A stretch of DNA of 64,000 nucleotides from Xenopus tropicalis (taxonomy: Eukaryota > Chordata > Amphibia > Anura > Pipidae): positions 75,549,764 through 75,613,763 of the forward strand of contig NC_030683.2 in the NCBI RefSeq assembly GCF_000004195.4. The letters run 5' to 3'. The first letter of the stretch is position 1. Every line of letters starts with the position of its first letter. Below the pieces are notes generated by a model. The model searched no databases, had not been told where the DNA came from, and worked only from the letters and a program-made list of their open reading frames with translations. Of this stretch, positions 47,801-60,496 are shown piece by piece. The translations under genes and the position numbers were made by a program.

Positions 47801-48319
47801 TTAAAGTGGACCTGTCACCCAGACATGAAAATCTGTATAATAAAAGTCCTGTTCAAATTAAACATGAAACCAAAATTCATTTTTATATTAACACATCCAA
47901 ACCCATTATAAAGGCATTTAAAAATCACAGCTGTCAATCATATATTGCTTGCCCCGCCTCTATGCCTTAGGCATAGAGGCGGGGCAGACAGTAACTATAG
48001 CTTTCCATTCAGCACTTCCTAGATGTCACTGCACATCTCACTTCTCCCCTCCCTCCTCCTCATCTAACTGTGTAGCCAGTGCAAGGGCATGGGCATCAGG
48101 TCCCACATTTTATCACATAAACAAGATCTTGGCATATACAAAGCTTGCCTTAATAACAGTGTCCACAAAATGGTGCCTGCTTGCTGTGATTGTGTAATTC
48201 CAAGACGTAAGGAAACAAGATTTATATTATTTATATAGAGTAAGTAAAGTTTATTTTGCTCAACTAACAATATAGAAAATAATTTGGACTTATTTCTTAG
48301 GGTGACAGGTCCGCTTTAA
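47801..48319. mobile_element. TTAA-flanked MITE, 519 bp
   Basis: Starts ttaaagtggacctgtcaccc and ends with its complement (gggtgacaggtccgctttaa). TTAA is at both edges, as in the frog T2 or Kolobok-type elements. A 35-base palindrome lies at 47951-47985. No transposase. Confidence 0.88.
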
Positions 48320-50757
48320 GCGTAATGTAAGGAAAATGATTGACTTCAGTTCTTTTTATGCAGACTTTATAATTTAAAACAAATAAAAGAATACATTAAA
48401 GCTCATTTTTGTTTATGAATAACTGATGTGTTGTCCATGGTAACAAAACACTAGAAGGCAGAATGTTGCCAATTGTAACCGTTGTTTTAGCAACAAACTG
48501 ACAGCTAACAGACAGCAAAGGGATTTTTGCAATCATCACCTTGAATAATGAGCAGGATGGATCTTTTGTTGAGTTTGTGGCAGATCATTATCATTACTGA
48601 AGCAATTTTTTTAACCCAAATTTTAATTTTTCCTATTGGAATAATGATATTGGGAGGTTATGTTGTAAAATGTGTAACATGAGAAAATTTTATATTTAAT
48701 GATTCTCAGGGTTACCTTTAATTTGGAAACATACTATAAGTACAGCTAAAAAAAAAAGGAAATTGTAACAGAGACCATGAAAATTAATCCCTTATCAGAA
48801 TGTTATCCTGTTTACAGAGGGAAACCAGGGAATTCTAAAGTCAAAAGTGACCCCTTATAATAAAACAAATCCACTTTGTAAACTCTTGGGAAAGATAAAG
48901 TACGAACGATAAAACATATTGAGTCTAGCAACATGCCTGTACCAGAATACAGTTTATTGAGAAAACATTTGTTTATATAGTATACTCTATGGAAAATCTA
49001 ATTTCTGCCAATTTCTACCCAAATCTGATGGGTAAACCTCAAGTCTCTGCCACACAACAGCATCTGTAAAACTGTGGTCTCTGCCCCAAAATTCATGTCT
49101 TGCATGTTACCTGTGTGCCTTTTTTTGTGTATGTGGCCTAAGGGCACTTAAACTACTTTAAGGAGAGCAGAATCCCCCCCAAACCTGAAAGGATGATCAG
49201 TTTTTTTCAAAAGAAAACCATGCCCTAATATTTAGAGGAGCTCATATTCTTTCCTCCTGCTTAACAATAGATTCACAAAGTATTGCAGATTAAAAGTAGT
49301 AGAGTAACTCAATATCTCATTTTACAGAAAGATGGAAATAGTGCACCAGCCAATAAGGCCACTAAGGCTGATGGAACTACTACAGCAGCTATGGCTAAAG
49401 CAGTGTTGAGAGTCCATATACATAACCCTGCGGACTGAAGGACATCAGGTGCTAGAATAGATTAATGCAAGGAAGATTTTAATGTGATACATGTATGATT
49501 GTGAGCCACACCTTCAGAAGAATATTTCATGTTCATTTTTCATGTTCAGCGTTTTAGTAAAGGATGATATATGAGTATTTTTTCACTGCTCTGTCAGGAA
49601 CATAACACCTCCAACAATCAAATGAAAACAGCCCTTAACATGGCAATAGTCCAGTAATTTCTTTCTTGAGCAGCTCTTTTTATCCAAACCAAGAAATACT
49701 CATTTATTTGAACCATGCACTAAACTTTGTCAATTACAATAAGAAAAACAGTTTATTAAAGGTAAAGTCCAATGTTTGTTCATATTTGAAACTGTGGTTT
49801 AGCAGTACACAGAAGGATTAACGGGAATCTAGTATATTTATTAAGTTTCTCTGTTCTCATTAGTAACATTCCCTTAAACTCTGCCAGACACTATAGAAGA
49901 GGGTACATTTACACCCCTCTCTGATCTCACAATCTGAACCTGATCAGGCAGACAGCTGAAACTACAGAGATGACCTAGTAACTGGGCATCACTGCTTCAT
50001 CTGATTCCAACATAAAAGCAGCCCAGGACATATTTACTAAGAAACCAAGAGAAATACCAAATTGCTGGGAGTCACCTTACCACAATTTTTTCCAGCTCAC
50101 ACTATCTCACACAAGGTATTCAAGAAAAATCCTAAAAGTTGGTGGACTTCATGTGAATAAATAGGGCTAGTTCTAGAGAATCCAGAATCCACCAATTTGA
50201 TTTGATAAAATAATGATTGAATAATCTGGTAAAATGCAATGGCTTCAGCTAAAGAAAGTACTAACAGATTTATTGAAAGGGATAACGCCCAAGTTAGTGG
50301 TAGGAAACTGGGCTTCATATAAAAAGTAAAGGATGTCCAAATCTCAAGTCTTGGAAAGTTACGAGAATGCCCCAAAACATTCAAGACTGCAAGGCCTCTG
50401 CTAAACCTGGGGTTTTTCACTGGCAGGGTCACAATACAATGTGAATGGGCAGCACTCTTAAACACATTCATAATTGGCATGGGTGTATAAACTGTGGAAC
50501 ATGTTTGCATGCTCAGTTCGTTGTACAGTTTTACTTATCACTTGCTCCCAATCTCTCTTTTAGCCTTAGCCAGCTGTTCTAAAAACTAAATAGGTCAGCC
50601 CAGAATATCTCAGAAAAGGGCTACATATGCTTAATAGTTGCTTTCCACATGAGTTGCTAAATCAGGCTAAACTTAGCTAACTTAGCAGTTCCAATCAGAG
50701 AAATCTAGGACATCTATACTGAAGAAAAAATTGCAACCACACTAATGTTTCAGGTTT
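48320..50757. other. Intergenic stretch, no gene recognised
   Basis: AT-rich sequence without supported exons or clear element ends. The 137-codon minus frame at 50097-50510 has no recognisable similarity and is not called. Confidence 0.5.
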
Positions 50758-51536
50758 ATTATTGTGCATCCTTGCAGCAGGATCTTGACCAACTGGCAAT
50801 CTGGGCGGCTAAGTGGCAGATGAGATTTAATGTGGATAAATGTAAGGTCATGCACTTGGGATGTAAAAATATGCAAGCCACTTATACCCTTAATGGGACT
50901 GTACTAGGCAAATCCATAATGGAGAAGGACCTTGGAGTCCTTGTAGATAATAAACTTGGCTGTAGCAAGCAATGCCAGGCAGCAGCTGCAAGGGCAAACA
51001 AGGTTTTGAGCTGTATTAAAAGGGTTATAGATTCACGGGAGGAGGGGGTTAGTCTTCCCCTTTACAGAGCACTGGTAAGGCCCCATCTAGAATATGCTAT
51101 TCAGTTCTGGTCTCCAGTGCTCAAACAGGACATTATTGAGTTAAAAAGGGTCCAGAGAAGGACAACAAAGCTGGTAAAGGGTATGGAAAGTCTCAGTTAT
51201 GAAGAAAGACTGGCCAAGTTGGGTTTGTTTACACTGGAGAAGAGGCACTTAAGAGATGACATGAAAACTATGTATAAATATATAAGGGGAACATATAATA
51301 ACCTTTCTAATGTTTTATTTACCATTAGGTCCTTCCAACGGACACGAGGGCACCCACTCCGTTTAGAAGAAGGGAGGTTCCATTTAAATATTCAGAAAGG
51401 ATTTTTTACTTTGAGAGCTGTGAAGTTGTGGAATTCCCTCCCCGAATCAGTTGTGCTGGCTGATACATTATATAACTTTAAGAAAGGGCTAGATGGATTC
51501 TTAGCAAGTGAGGGAATACAGGGTTATGGGAGATAG
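50745..51536 (+). pseudogene. CR1 reverse transcriptase C-terminal fragment
   Basis: A 263-residue open frame starting just before the element and covering only the region after the RT palm (KWQMRFNVDKCKVMHLG through to ASEGIQGYGR). It lacks the FADD catalytic motif and all of the endonuclease, so it is inactive. The first eight residues or so are flanking sequence. The frame is uninterrupted, suggesting a young copy. Confidence 0.8.
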
Positions 51537-51757
51537 CTCTTAGTACAAGTTGATCCAGGGACTGGTCCGATTGCCATCTTGGAATCAGGAAGGAATTTTT
51601 TCCCCTCTGCGGTAAATTAGAGAGGCTTCAGATGGGGTTTTTTTGCCTTCCTCTGGATCAACTAGAAGTTAGGTAGGTTATATAATGGCATTATGGTTGA
51701 AGGTGATGGACGTATGTCTTTTTTCAACCCAACTTACTATGTTACTACGTTACTATG
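50765..51757 (+). mobile_element. CR1 LINE 3' fragment
   Basis: Homologous to 8665-9645 of the plus-strand CR1. It starts at ttgcagcaggatcttgacca and ends with TTACTATG-type octamers at about 51734-51757. Severely 5'-truncated. Confidence 0.88.
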
Positions 51758-52675
51758 TACTACTACTAAATTGCTACTACTGGTGATAGGATCTGAGAAA
51801 ATGAAAAACTTACCAATACAGAACCAGGACACTATAAACACCATTCTGATATTTTTGTTGTTAAAAAGTTGGAACTTAAGAAAGCCCAAGAAGATGCTGA
51901 TATATAAAATATCGAGCTGATTTTGCTGGCAATTGTAAATGATTAAACAGTTGCCAATTAATCAGAATGTGTTAGGCTGCTTTGAGGGGCCGAAAACCTG
52001 AAACCCTCAGTAGCATGGTTGTGAACTATGACCCATTACCAATATTGCCATTTCTCAATATAGTTTACCAAACTGTAAAAAGTTGGCCCCTAAGCAGGCA
52101 ACACTCACCAAATATTAAGTATCGCTGATAAAAGAATACCACAGGGTAAAGAGCATTTTATAAAAATCAAGAATCATGAAATATTTAGTAAGCATGCACC
52201 ATAGGGTGTGAATAGTGAATAAAATAGCCCATCATACATTTTTAGCATGATTAATAAATTAATTATTATTATCAGAGCATCTAAGATATAAATATTCGCC
52301 ATAGGGCTCCTTTTCCGAATGCAGCCATGCTAAAATGAAGACAAATCTTGTGCTTATTGACATGCTTTATTGAATAAAGGTACTGTATTCAGACATCTGC
52401 ACTTCTGCTGAATTGTGCACCTAGTGATTCTACTACTACTACCCTGAATGTGGTTGTAATTCCAAGCTTGCCACATCGGGTTTTATCAATAAGTACACTT
52501 ACACCAAAAGAATCACACGCTAACGTCATTTTAACGCAAGAAGTTGACGCAATTCCGACTGAAAATGTTAAACTTAATTTGCATCTGATTTGCTACCAAA
52601 TGCACCTTATGTTCCTTCTAAGTTTTTGGTCCATTTAGGCCCAGTGTTTTTACTGTATGTTTGCTGTTTTTATTG
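51758..52675. other. Intergenic stretch, nothing recognised
   Basis: No exon or clear repeat end. Several AT-rich simple stretches. Confidence 0.45.
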
Positions 52676-53007
52676 TACAGGTATGGGATCCCTTATCCGG
52701 AAACCCGTTATCCAGAAAGCTCCGAATTATGGAATGCCCGTCTCCCATAGACTCCATTTTAATCAAATAATTCATAATTTTAAAACTGATTTCCCTTTTC
52801 TCTGTAATAATAAAACAGTATCTTGTAATTGATCCCAACTAAGATACAAATAATCCTTATTGGATGCAAAACAATCCTATTGGATTTAATTGCAGTTTTA
52901 TTGATTCTTTGGTAGACTTAAGGTATGGAGATCCAAATTACGGAAAGACCCCTTATCCGGAATACCCTTGGTCCCGAGCATTCTGGATAACGGGTCCTAT
53001 ACCTGTA
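52676..53007. mobile_element. TIR element, tacaggtatgggatcc family
   Basis: The left end is tacaggtatgggatccctta, and the complement of the right end is tacaggtataggacccgtta. The interior has paired ttatccgga words. A degraded relative in reverse lies at about 59460-59675 (ctggataatggatcccatat). No coding capacity. Confidence 0.8.
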
Positions 53008-53061
53008 TAGGTAATATACTCTTGTACTTCAGCTATATATGGTATAAGTAAAATACTTTAA

Positions 53062-53368
53062 GAGGCAGATTCATCATAATGTGAGATTAGAGCGCACCAC
53101 AGAAAATCTGACAGAAAAATTTACTTTGTAATACTGAATTGATGTGATAGGCTTTCCACTGGCGACTCAGTAGAAAGCCTTGTCGGAGCGTTTTGTCACC
53201 TGCAATAGAGATCTATTGCGGGCTACTCAACCGCTCCATGGGTTCTTACCCTAACTTTCACCCATTGATAAAATACACTTCTAAAAATCTGATAGCAATT
53301 ATTAGAAAGTGGATGAATTTTTCTGTGGCGATACATCTTGATAAATCTTTTTTGATAAATCTGCCTCC
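53062..53368. mobile_element. TIR element, gaggcagatt family
   Basis: The left end is gaggcagattcatca, and the complement of the right end is ggaggcagatttatcaaaa. Inside the left half is tgtgagattagagcgcacca, shared with the element at 62526-62721. Non-coding. The ORFs across it on both strands are incidental. Confidence 0.65.
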
Positions 53369-55552
53369 AAGACTCTGGCCGTTTATTATTGCAATGGGTA
53401 ACATATTTGAAATGATGAAGCCTGGGATCCCTGGCATTAAAATCATTCAGCTTCCTTTCCTTGTGTCTCTGACAAAGCAGCAGATGCCAGATAATTAGTG
53501 TATTTTTTCTCATTGAAGTTTCTATTATTCCTGTGATAGCACAGATCAAACTGCAATCTTCTTTCTCAATTTAAGGAAAAAATATATATTATTTATCAGC
53601 AGGAGACATTATGTTTTTTTTTGCTAGCTATATACTATAGGTGGTATATATAGTATGAAAGGGTTTTATTACTTGTCTTTGAAGAGACAGTCTGTACTGC
53701 TCTATCAACACATGATTAGATATTAATAGATATAACTAACAACAAACATGCAGAAAAAGAATGTTCTCTTTACTGAATAAGCTACAGCTGAAAACCTTTT
53801 TGAAAAACTAAAGGTTAAATATACTTATAATATACTAGCCTTTAAAGTAAGGGTTTATATGATATTATTTTATATGTATCATTTCATTTTCAGCAAACCT
53901 TATTGCTAGGTATATTTACATATTTAACTCACTTAAGGTATTAAAAAAAATTAACAGAGCATTTCCAGTGAATGCTTCACTAGGTGTGACATGTCAGTTC
54001 TTCAAATTATGACACCAGTATGAAGTAATAAAGTCTAAAAACAGCACACGGAAGAGTTGAAATCCCTCAGGGCTTAACAGTACCATCTGCTATACCTGGG
54101 AAAGCATAGAAAAGGAAACCTACATAAAGCAAAAGATCTGAAACAGTCAACCATTCCATACATTAATAAATGTTATTAAAATACCTGAGCCTCAGAGTGA
54201 AGGCCAAAATATGCAAGGGGGTGTCAGAATGACTATTATCCTTCCAAGTTAAAAACACAAAAATAAAATAAGGCTTGATAGCTTTAAATGTTAACACCTC
54301 CATATATAGGACAATATACCTATAAGCTTTGTACACTGCATTTACTGATTTTAAGAGGGTTGCACTACATTTCACGCAAGGCTCTAGACTGTAAGACTGT
54401 AAGATCAGTTTTATCTCACATTAAAGAAAACTGTATGAATATCATGCTAGGCACTGTTTCTGGTTCTATAATTTAGTGTCCTTTTTCCACTGGCTTGCCA
54501 AATAGCAGGAACACAAGAACATTGCTGTGACTTTACTCAAGCATTGTATATTATGCTGCTTGGCAACACCAGGGGGAACAATACACCCATTTTCATGTCT
54601 GATTTTCTTGCAAATCTGACCTGCTCTTCATTCAAATGGAGCAAGGCATGGTCTGTGGCATTTTATAATAACCTTCATGCACTGGATTGATAAGGGCTTC
54701 ATGAATCGTATTTTAATATAAATATCAGATTTTGTGCAAAATAACTCATGTGGCTTTTCATGGTAAGCATTAGGGCAAGGTGGGGTTTCTGGTTTGCCAA
54801 GATCCAGTATCTACCTGTATGGTTTATTCATTAAACACATATTAAAAAATCACCAACATATTGTGCAGCCCTGTTCAACAGAAGGGTGTATACATAGAAC
54901 AGAGAGATAACATACAATTAATATATATATATATATATATTGCACTTCTTCTTAAGTGTTGTAACCATATGTGCTTAGAAACAGGCTGTTAAGGTGTTGC
55001 TAAGAGAAAATCTAAATTTGGAAACAGCATTTGTGACCTCTTGGGAAAAGCTAAGATTTCCGTGATAATTAATGACTACATTGGTATTAGCGCAAAAGTG
55101 GAGCATATCTCCATTTAATTGACAAGATATAACTGTGCCATACTGTTTCTGTTACATCTCATTTTAACTGTAATAGTTTTTTGGGTTTTTTTTGTACAGC
55201 AATGAAGCAAGCATTATATTATCTCTAGATTAAAGAGAAATTTAGATATTTTTCAGGCATTAAGGGCCCAGCTTAATGTGTAGAGTATTTTGTCATTCAA
55301 ATAAGCAAAACACTTAGCTAATTTACAACTGCTAAATTCTGTGTGAAGTGCAATAATCCGTGCAGAATTGTGCCCATTAAATATCATACACAAAGCACAA
55401 ATGGCTTATTGTGCCCATCTACATTAGCACCATATGCCAGGTGCAAGGGTGCTCTCTATCCAATACCTGCTGTGAGCAGGCAGTCATCCCTTTTGGTGTT
55501 GCACCTATAGACACCTTCTGTTGAACCATGTTACAGCTGAATCACAAACAAC
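53369..55552. other. Intergenic stretch, no gene recognised
   Basis: AT-rich. An (AT)n microsatellite lies at about 54920-54940. No exon was found. Confidence 0.5.
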
Positions 55553-55943
55553 TTAAAGGGACTATTCACCTAAAACTTTACTTTTAGTAGGATGTAAAGA
55601 GTAATTTTCTGAGACAATCTGAAAATGTTCTATTGTCATATTTATTTAGTTTATGTAGCAGCTCTCCAGTTTGGAAATTCAGGGGCTGGTTGCTAGGGTC
55701 TAAAATTCCCTAGCAACCAGGCTTTGATTTGAATGAGAGACTGGAATATTACTAGGAGAGGGGCTGAATAGAAAAACAAGTAATAAAAAGTAACAATAAC
55801 ATTGTAGCCGCAAAGCGCAGAAGAGAAAGGGAAATAACTCAAAAACTATAAAAAGAAAAAATGGAAATTAATTGAAAAGCTGCTTAGAATTGGCCATTCT
55901 ATAACATACTAAAAGCTAGGTTAAAGGTGAACCACCCCTTTAC
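55553..55943. mobile_element. TTAA-type MITE, partly decayed
   Basis: The left end is ttaaagggactattcacct, and the complement of the right end is taaaggggtggttcacctt. The right TTAA has mutated (tttacg). Inside is the paired word ggttgctaggg...ccctagcaacc at about 55687-55720. Confidence 0.7.
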
Positions 55944-56237
55944 GTTTATGCCCATATGTGGCACAAATCTTTGCACCTTCTCTTTATTTAACCATGCTTT
56001 ATTTTTGGGTTTTTCTGATTAACTTTTATGCTGTACCCGAAAAAGCCCTTTGTCCAATCACATTTTCTCTTTCTTATTATGTGAAAGATATTAGATATTG
56101 CAGTGACAATGTTTTACACAAAAATGACATTTCATACCCTGAACGCATTCTTTGTCCTTTACCATAAACTTTAACCCATCTGCAACCATGTACTGCATAT
56201 ATATTTAAAACAACCCCCAAAATAAATATTAGTACTA

Positions 56238-56450
56238 AAGGTGGCCATACACGCACCGATAATATCGTACGAAACCTCGTTTCGTACGATATTCGGTGCG
56301 TGTATAGTATGTCGGCGAGTCGACCGATATCACAGGAAGCTGCTGATATCGGCCGACTCGCCGATCGGACCAGTTTGAAAATTTTGATCGGGCGCCATAG
56401 AAGGCGCCTGACCAAAATCTCCCTTCAGCGCTGAATCGGCAGAAGGACTG
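56238..56450. repeat. ggccatacacg element fragment with palindrome
   Basis: Starts aaggtggccatacacgcacc. It has an inverted repeat at about 56250-56305 (arms acgcaccgataatatcgtac, one base shorter on the right) and a second one around 56310-56365 (gtcggcgagtcg...cgactcgccgat). The right terminal repeat is not found. Confidence 0.65.
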
Positions 56451-56490
56451 TGCAAAATAAAAAATATTTGTAATTCAGTTAGTTAGCCAA

Positions 56491-56787
56491 AAATGTAATC
56501 TATAACCCTGGAGTGAGCAGATTCTAATATAATGGCCAGAACACTACTTCCTCCTTTACAGCTATCTAAGCTGTAAGCAGTCAGTAACCAATCAGTGACT
56601 TTAGGGGGGTCATATGGGACATAACTGTTCAGTTAGCATGCTTCTGAACCTGACCTGTGTGCTCACAAACTAACTGAACTGTTATGTCCCAAGTGCCCCC
56701 TTTAAAGTCACTGACTAACTAAGAGGTTAGAGAGCTGAAAGTAGTGTCCTGGCTATTATGTTAGACATCTGCTTTATAGATTACATT
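56491..56787. repeat. 297-bp inverted repeat
   Basis: The arms start aatgtaatctata on both outer sides and share cagtgactttaggggggtca and gggacataactgttcagtta with complements inside. Likely a foldback element. No flanking duplication identified. Confidence 0.7.
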
Positions 56788-57603
56788 ATTGCCCAACTTG
56801 CCACCTGGCCTCCATCATGAGATCTACTTTAATAAAAATAGTTAGTTTAATACCTAAATACACATAGCAATATATAAATGCTGCGTCAAATTCACATTTA
56901 ATGCCCACATAACATTATACAAGTGTCAACACAGCAGTATGGCTGCAGTCAAAAGCTCTGTTATGTTGGGGGAAAAAAAGAAGTGGTGGGATGGCATCCC
57001 ACCTTGTGGTCTACCAAAAGCTTTAAAGTGATCTTTGGTAGACTGCGATCTACCTTTTGGGCACCCCTGGTCTAATCTATTTTACCCAGATTCATTTTTA
57101 CACTTAACTGTTTATTTAAAGACATGATCTGGCAACACTACCCTTTAAAACCATATGTCTATAAAATGCTCATGCTGCAGGGTTGATTAGCCATTTATTC
57201 AGAAGTGGTATGCATAGATGCAGTGCGCCATATGCTATGCGTGGCATTAGCTTTACATTTTGAAATAGCTACAGGCATTATTGTGTGTTTATATGTCCCT
57301 TAACCGACAATTTTATTGACTTTCCAAACAGCAATTTTTTTGCCAAATTTTCTTGTGCAGCAAACTACTATATGACAATACCATTTAGTATAAACACAAT
57401 CTAGCTAAAATGGACACTAACCAGCTTAAAGTAATTCAAAATCCAAAACATTAACTACTAGTTGTTAAGGAAATGTAATAGTTGCCCCAGTTTTCCAAAA
57501 GTGGAATTAAAAGTGTAGCTATTTGCCCCAAAGGCAGCAATTAGCCCCACACCTCTTCCACAGGATACAAAGTCACCCCAAAATACTTTGTAATGTAGAA
57601 ACA

Positions 57604-57937
57604 TTTAAAGGAGACATATCATCTAAAAATTAAGAATGTACCAGTGAATTATACTCCTCTAGATATAGAAGGATTGTGCTTAAAAAGTTGTGTTTCAGAC
57701 TGATTTATTGAGAAATTCCACCAAAACCCCACTGTTCCCGCCCATCTGTTCCACTTCCTGCTGGCTGAATTCTCTGGATGTGCAGGGGAGCAGGCGGCCC
57801 TCCATACACTGCACTGTAGGATAGGAACCAATCAGCAGCTAGGCTGACCTGATAGGGAACTGAAGCCTCTCTGTGCTTGTGTGAGTGCAGGGCTGTGATT
57901 GGCTATCCCCCTCCTACCGTGCTTCTGGCAGGGACCG
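57604..57937. repeat. TTAA-type element fragment
   Basis: Starts ttaaaggagacatatcat and runs as the complement of 16840-17173, including tccacttcctgctggctgaa and gtaggataggaaccaatcag. The far end is truncated. Confidence 0.75.
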
Positions 57938-58957
57938 TTAGGTTAGGTATCATTGATACATTAGTCTTTATTCTTTACATGCTTGTCACATTGTATGTTA
58001 GAAAATTGTAAGGCTTAAAGATCACATAACAAGTTAAAAAGAAAAAGAAAAAAAGAAAAAACTAATATAACAGTTTTCACTCTAGGTCTCGATGTATGCC
58101 CTTAATGTTTGCTCATTATTAAAGGTGGGGATATTTAATGCAGATTTTTTAGCTTTGGCTTTCATATATATTACCTTATGATAGCCTAAGTAGGGGAGCC
58201 ACACTCAGGTGTAAAAAGGGTTGGGGAGCCACAAAAGCATGAAGAAAGTTACTTGAGCATGCAAAACTGGGATTGTGATTTGGCTATTTGGTGACCCCAT
58301 GCGGCCTAGCTAGCCTGCTAGGCTTTGCGTGGAATAAAGTAAGTGCTTTCAAAAGTTGCTTCCAAGCCAGAGATTTAAAAATGCTCACGAGCCACTGGTT
58401 GGGGTTTACTGCTCTAAAAAAATGCAAATTGCTACTATACTGAAAGAAACTGGCTGGGGTATTAAATCACCTAACTATGGATAGTGAGCAGTAACTGGAC
58501 AAGTAGACTGTGCAAATGCATAGAGATCATTGATGTAATAGCAGAGAACTATTACATCATTCACCCAATTTTGCACCAGAGGGAGCCCATAAACATGATG
58601 CAACTGAGATTAATCTGAATAGTTATCACAGAGCTGCAGTGCAAGCCCAGAGGTACAGCAGCATAGGCACTGCATATATATTCCATGATGCAAGGAATGG
58701 AGGCAAAAGGGTAAACAGGAATTGTGCTAGGTAATTTACATACCCATGGGGAATTAAGTTGGGGAGGCAAACAGGGGAAGCTGATAAACACAGGAGGATA
58801 CATTTGTTGTTATAGGGTTGCAGTAACTTTAGACAATACTTGAGTAAAACAAACTGTAAAGTCACAGTGTCAACTATAGCTTTTTATATTTAATAATTCA
58901 GTTGGCTGAATCAAACACATGTTTACAGCAAAGATACGCACCTTATTGCAGTTTTCT
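57938..58957 (-). other. Downstream flank of nrgn
   Basis: The sequence on the 3' side of the neurogranin stop codon. Part should be 3' UTR, but no poly(A) signal was assigned. A degraded hAT-like remnant with gagccac and actggttggggtttac words lies at about 58190-58415. Confidence 0.45.
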
Positions 58958-59158
58958 TTAATCACCTTCATTTTCTCCTCCTGTGCTGCTGCCATCTTTG
59001 CTATCCTTGCTTTTCAGGTCTTTATCCCCACCCTTCATCTTCTTCCTTGTCATGTGCCCACGGAAGCCTGCCTGAATTTTAGCAGCTGCTGCATTAGCAT
59101 CAGGATCATCAAGAGGGATGTCAAGGGCTTCTTCTTGTGGTTTTCTGAAGGATTCATT
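58958..59158 (-). CDS. nrgn: Neurogranin, last coding exon
   Basis: A ttacag acceptor on the minus strand is followed by 66 codons and TAA. The exon encodes [20 protein letters not shown] and then the IQ motif with the RGHMTRKK core, the signature of neurogranin, a small postsynaptic protein that holds calcium-free calmodulin. The acidic stretch and IQ motif match residues 6 onward of the mammalian protein, whose first five residues come from a separate exon. That exon was not found before position 64000 and probably lies beyond. The residue equivalent to the kinase C target Ser36 is Gly. The tail is Lys/Asp/Ser-rich instead of Gly-rich. GAP-43 shares the IQ motif but not the preceding block or length. 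The gene converges on vsig2, as in human. Confidence 0.9.
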   Translation of the reverse strand, partial: NESFRKPQEEALDIPLDDPDANAAAAKIQAGFRGHMTRKKMKGGDKDLKSKDSKDGSSTGGENEGD

Positions 59159-60190
59159 CTGTAATGCAGAATTGTTATGTAGAATAATACATTTAAATGC
59201 CGTCCATGACTAAGTTATATAATTATTTGTATGATATTAGAGATTATATATGTATGAAACCAGGTGTTTCTCTAGAGTGTAAGCTCTTGTGAGCATGCTC
59301 ATACAAATTACAATCTCTTTTGCGAATTTTTACGCGCAATTTGCAAAAAAAAGGAAAGACAGGCACTGCAGGGCAAAATGTTTAGGGGAAAACATGCGCA
59401 AACAACCATTTGCAAAAAAAATATGCACTGCGTGAATTTTATAAATGACCCCTGGGGTTTTCCAGATAAGGGGTCATGCCTCAAAGCGAAGTAAACATTA
59501 AATAAACCTAATAGGATCGTTTTGCCAATAAGGAGTATTTATATCTTATATATAAGGTACTGTTTTATTATAATGGTGAAAAAGCATATATGTTTTAAAA
59601 TTGAATTATTTGATTAAAATGGAGTCTATGGGAGATGATCTTTCTGGATAATGGATCCCATATCTGAATAAATCAATTTTACAAATATGATTTACCTTTC
59701 AGTCCCTTATTGTCTGTGGTCATTCCACATTTCCTACTGCTTTTCCTGTCTTTTTTTTGTTGTTTATGGGGTTTGCGGAAAGGGCTGTCCAGGTTAAAAC
59801 CTCCAGCCCAGTTTTCCAAATTAGGATACAGTGATAGGGCAACCGGAAAGTCATAGCTCCACCCAGTGATATCATGGCTCTCCTCTTCCCTGCCCCTGTA
59901 ATATCACTGCCCGCCCCCTGCCCCACGACAATCACCGGCAAAGGTGGCAATCTCCCATTTTTCCTTTAAGCTTCTCAGTGTCTCTCCTTCCTCACAGTCA
60001 TTTTGCTCACTTTGCTCCTCCACTCCCAGTGTGCCATTTTCTTATTTCTTATATTGTAAGGTACCATGCTATCCTTATTTGTCAGTTTTTCACCCATATG
60101 TCTATTTTTTCCTATTCTCCTCTCCCTGTCTGCCATAATCTCTTCCCTGCTCCTGTCACTATGTGCCATTTTCTTTACTGTATTTCTCCC
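59159..60190 (-). other. nrgn intron 1, near part
   Basis: Upstream of the nrgn exon on the minus strand. A degraded tacaggtatgggatcc-family element lies at about 59460-59675. No first exon (a short ATG exon with a GT donor) was recognised. Confidence 0.5.
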
Positions 60191-60496
60191 TTAAAGGAGA
60201 AGGAAAGGCAAACTCACTTGGGGGTGTCAAAATGTTAGGCACCCCCAAGTGACTTAAATCGCTTACCTTTTACCCAGGGCTGGAGCCCCTGTTTTGAGAG
60301 AACTGCACCAGCCCGGGGTACCTGCAGCGCTTCCTCCTTCCTGCTTCGCTCGCGTGTGCTTGCGCAGTAGAGTGAAAAAGCCGAACTTTAATAGAGAAAT
60401 CGGCTTTTCACTCTAATGCACATGCGCCAGTCCCGGGAATTTGCCGGCAAAACATTTTGGCACTACCAAGTGACTTAGCCTTTCCTTCTCCTTTAA
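60191..60496. mobile_element. TTAA-flanked MITE, T2 type
   Basis: Starts ttaaaggagaaggaaaggca and ends with tttccttctcctttaa, with TTAA at both edges. Two small hairpins are inside: cacttgggggtg at 60219-60253, and agtgaaaaagccga at about 60371-60414. Non-coding. Confidence 0.88.

Noticed and set aside
50097..50510. 137-codon minus frame
   Set aside because: No motif, no splice or neighbour support, and composition like the surrounding noncoding DNA.
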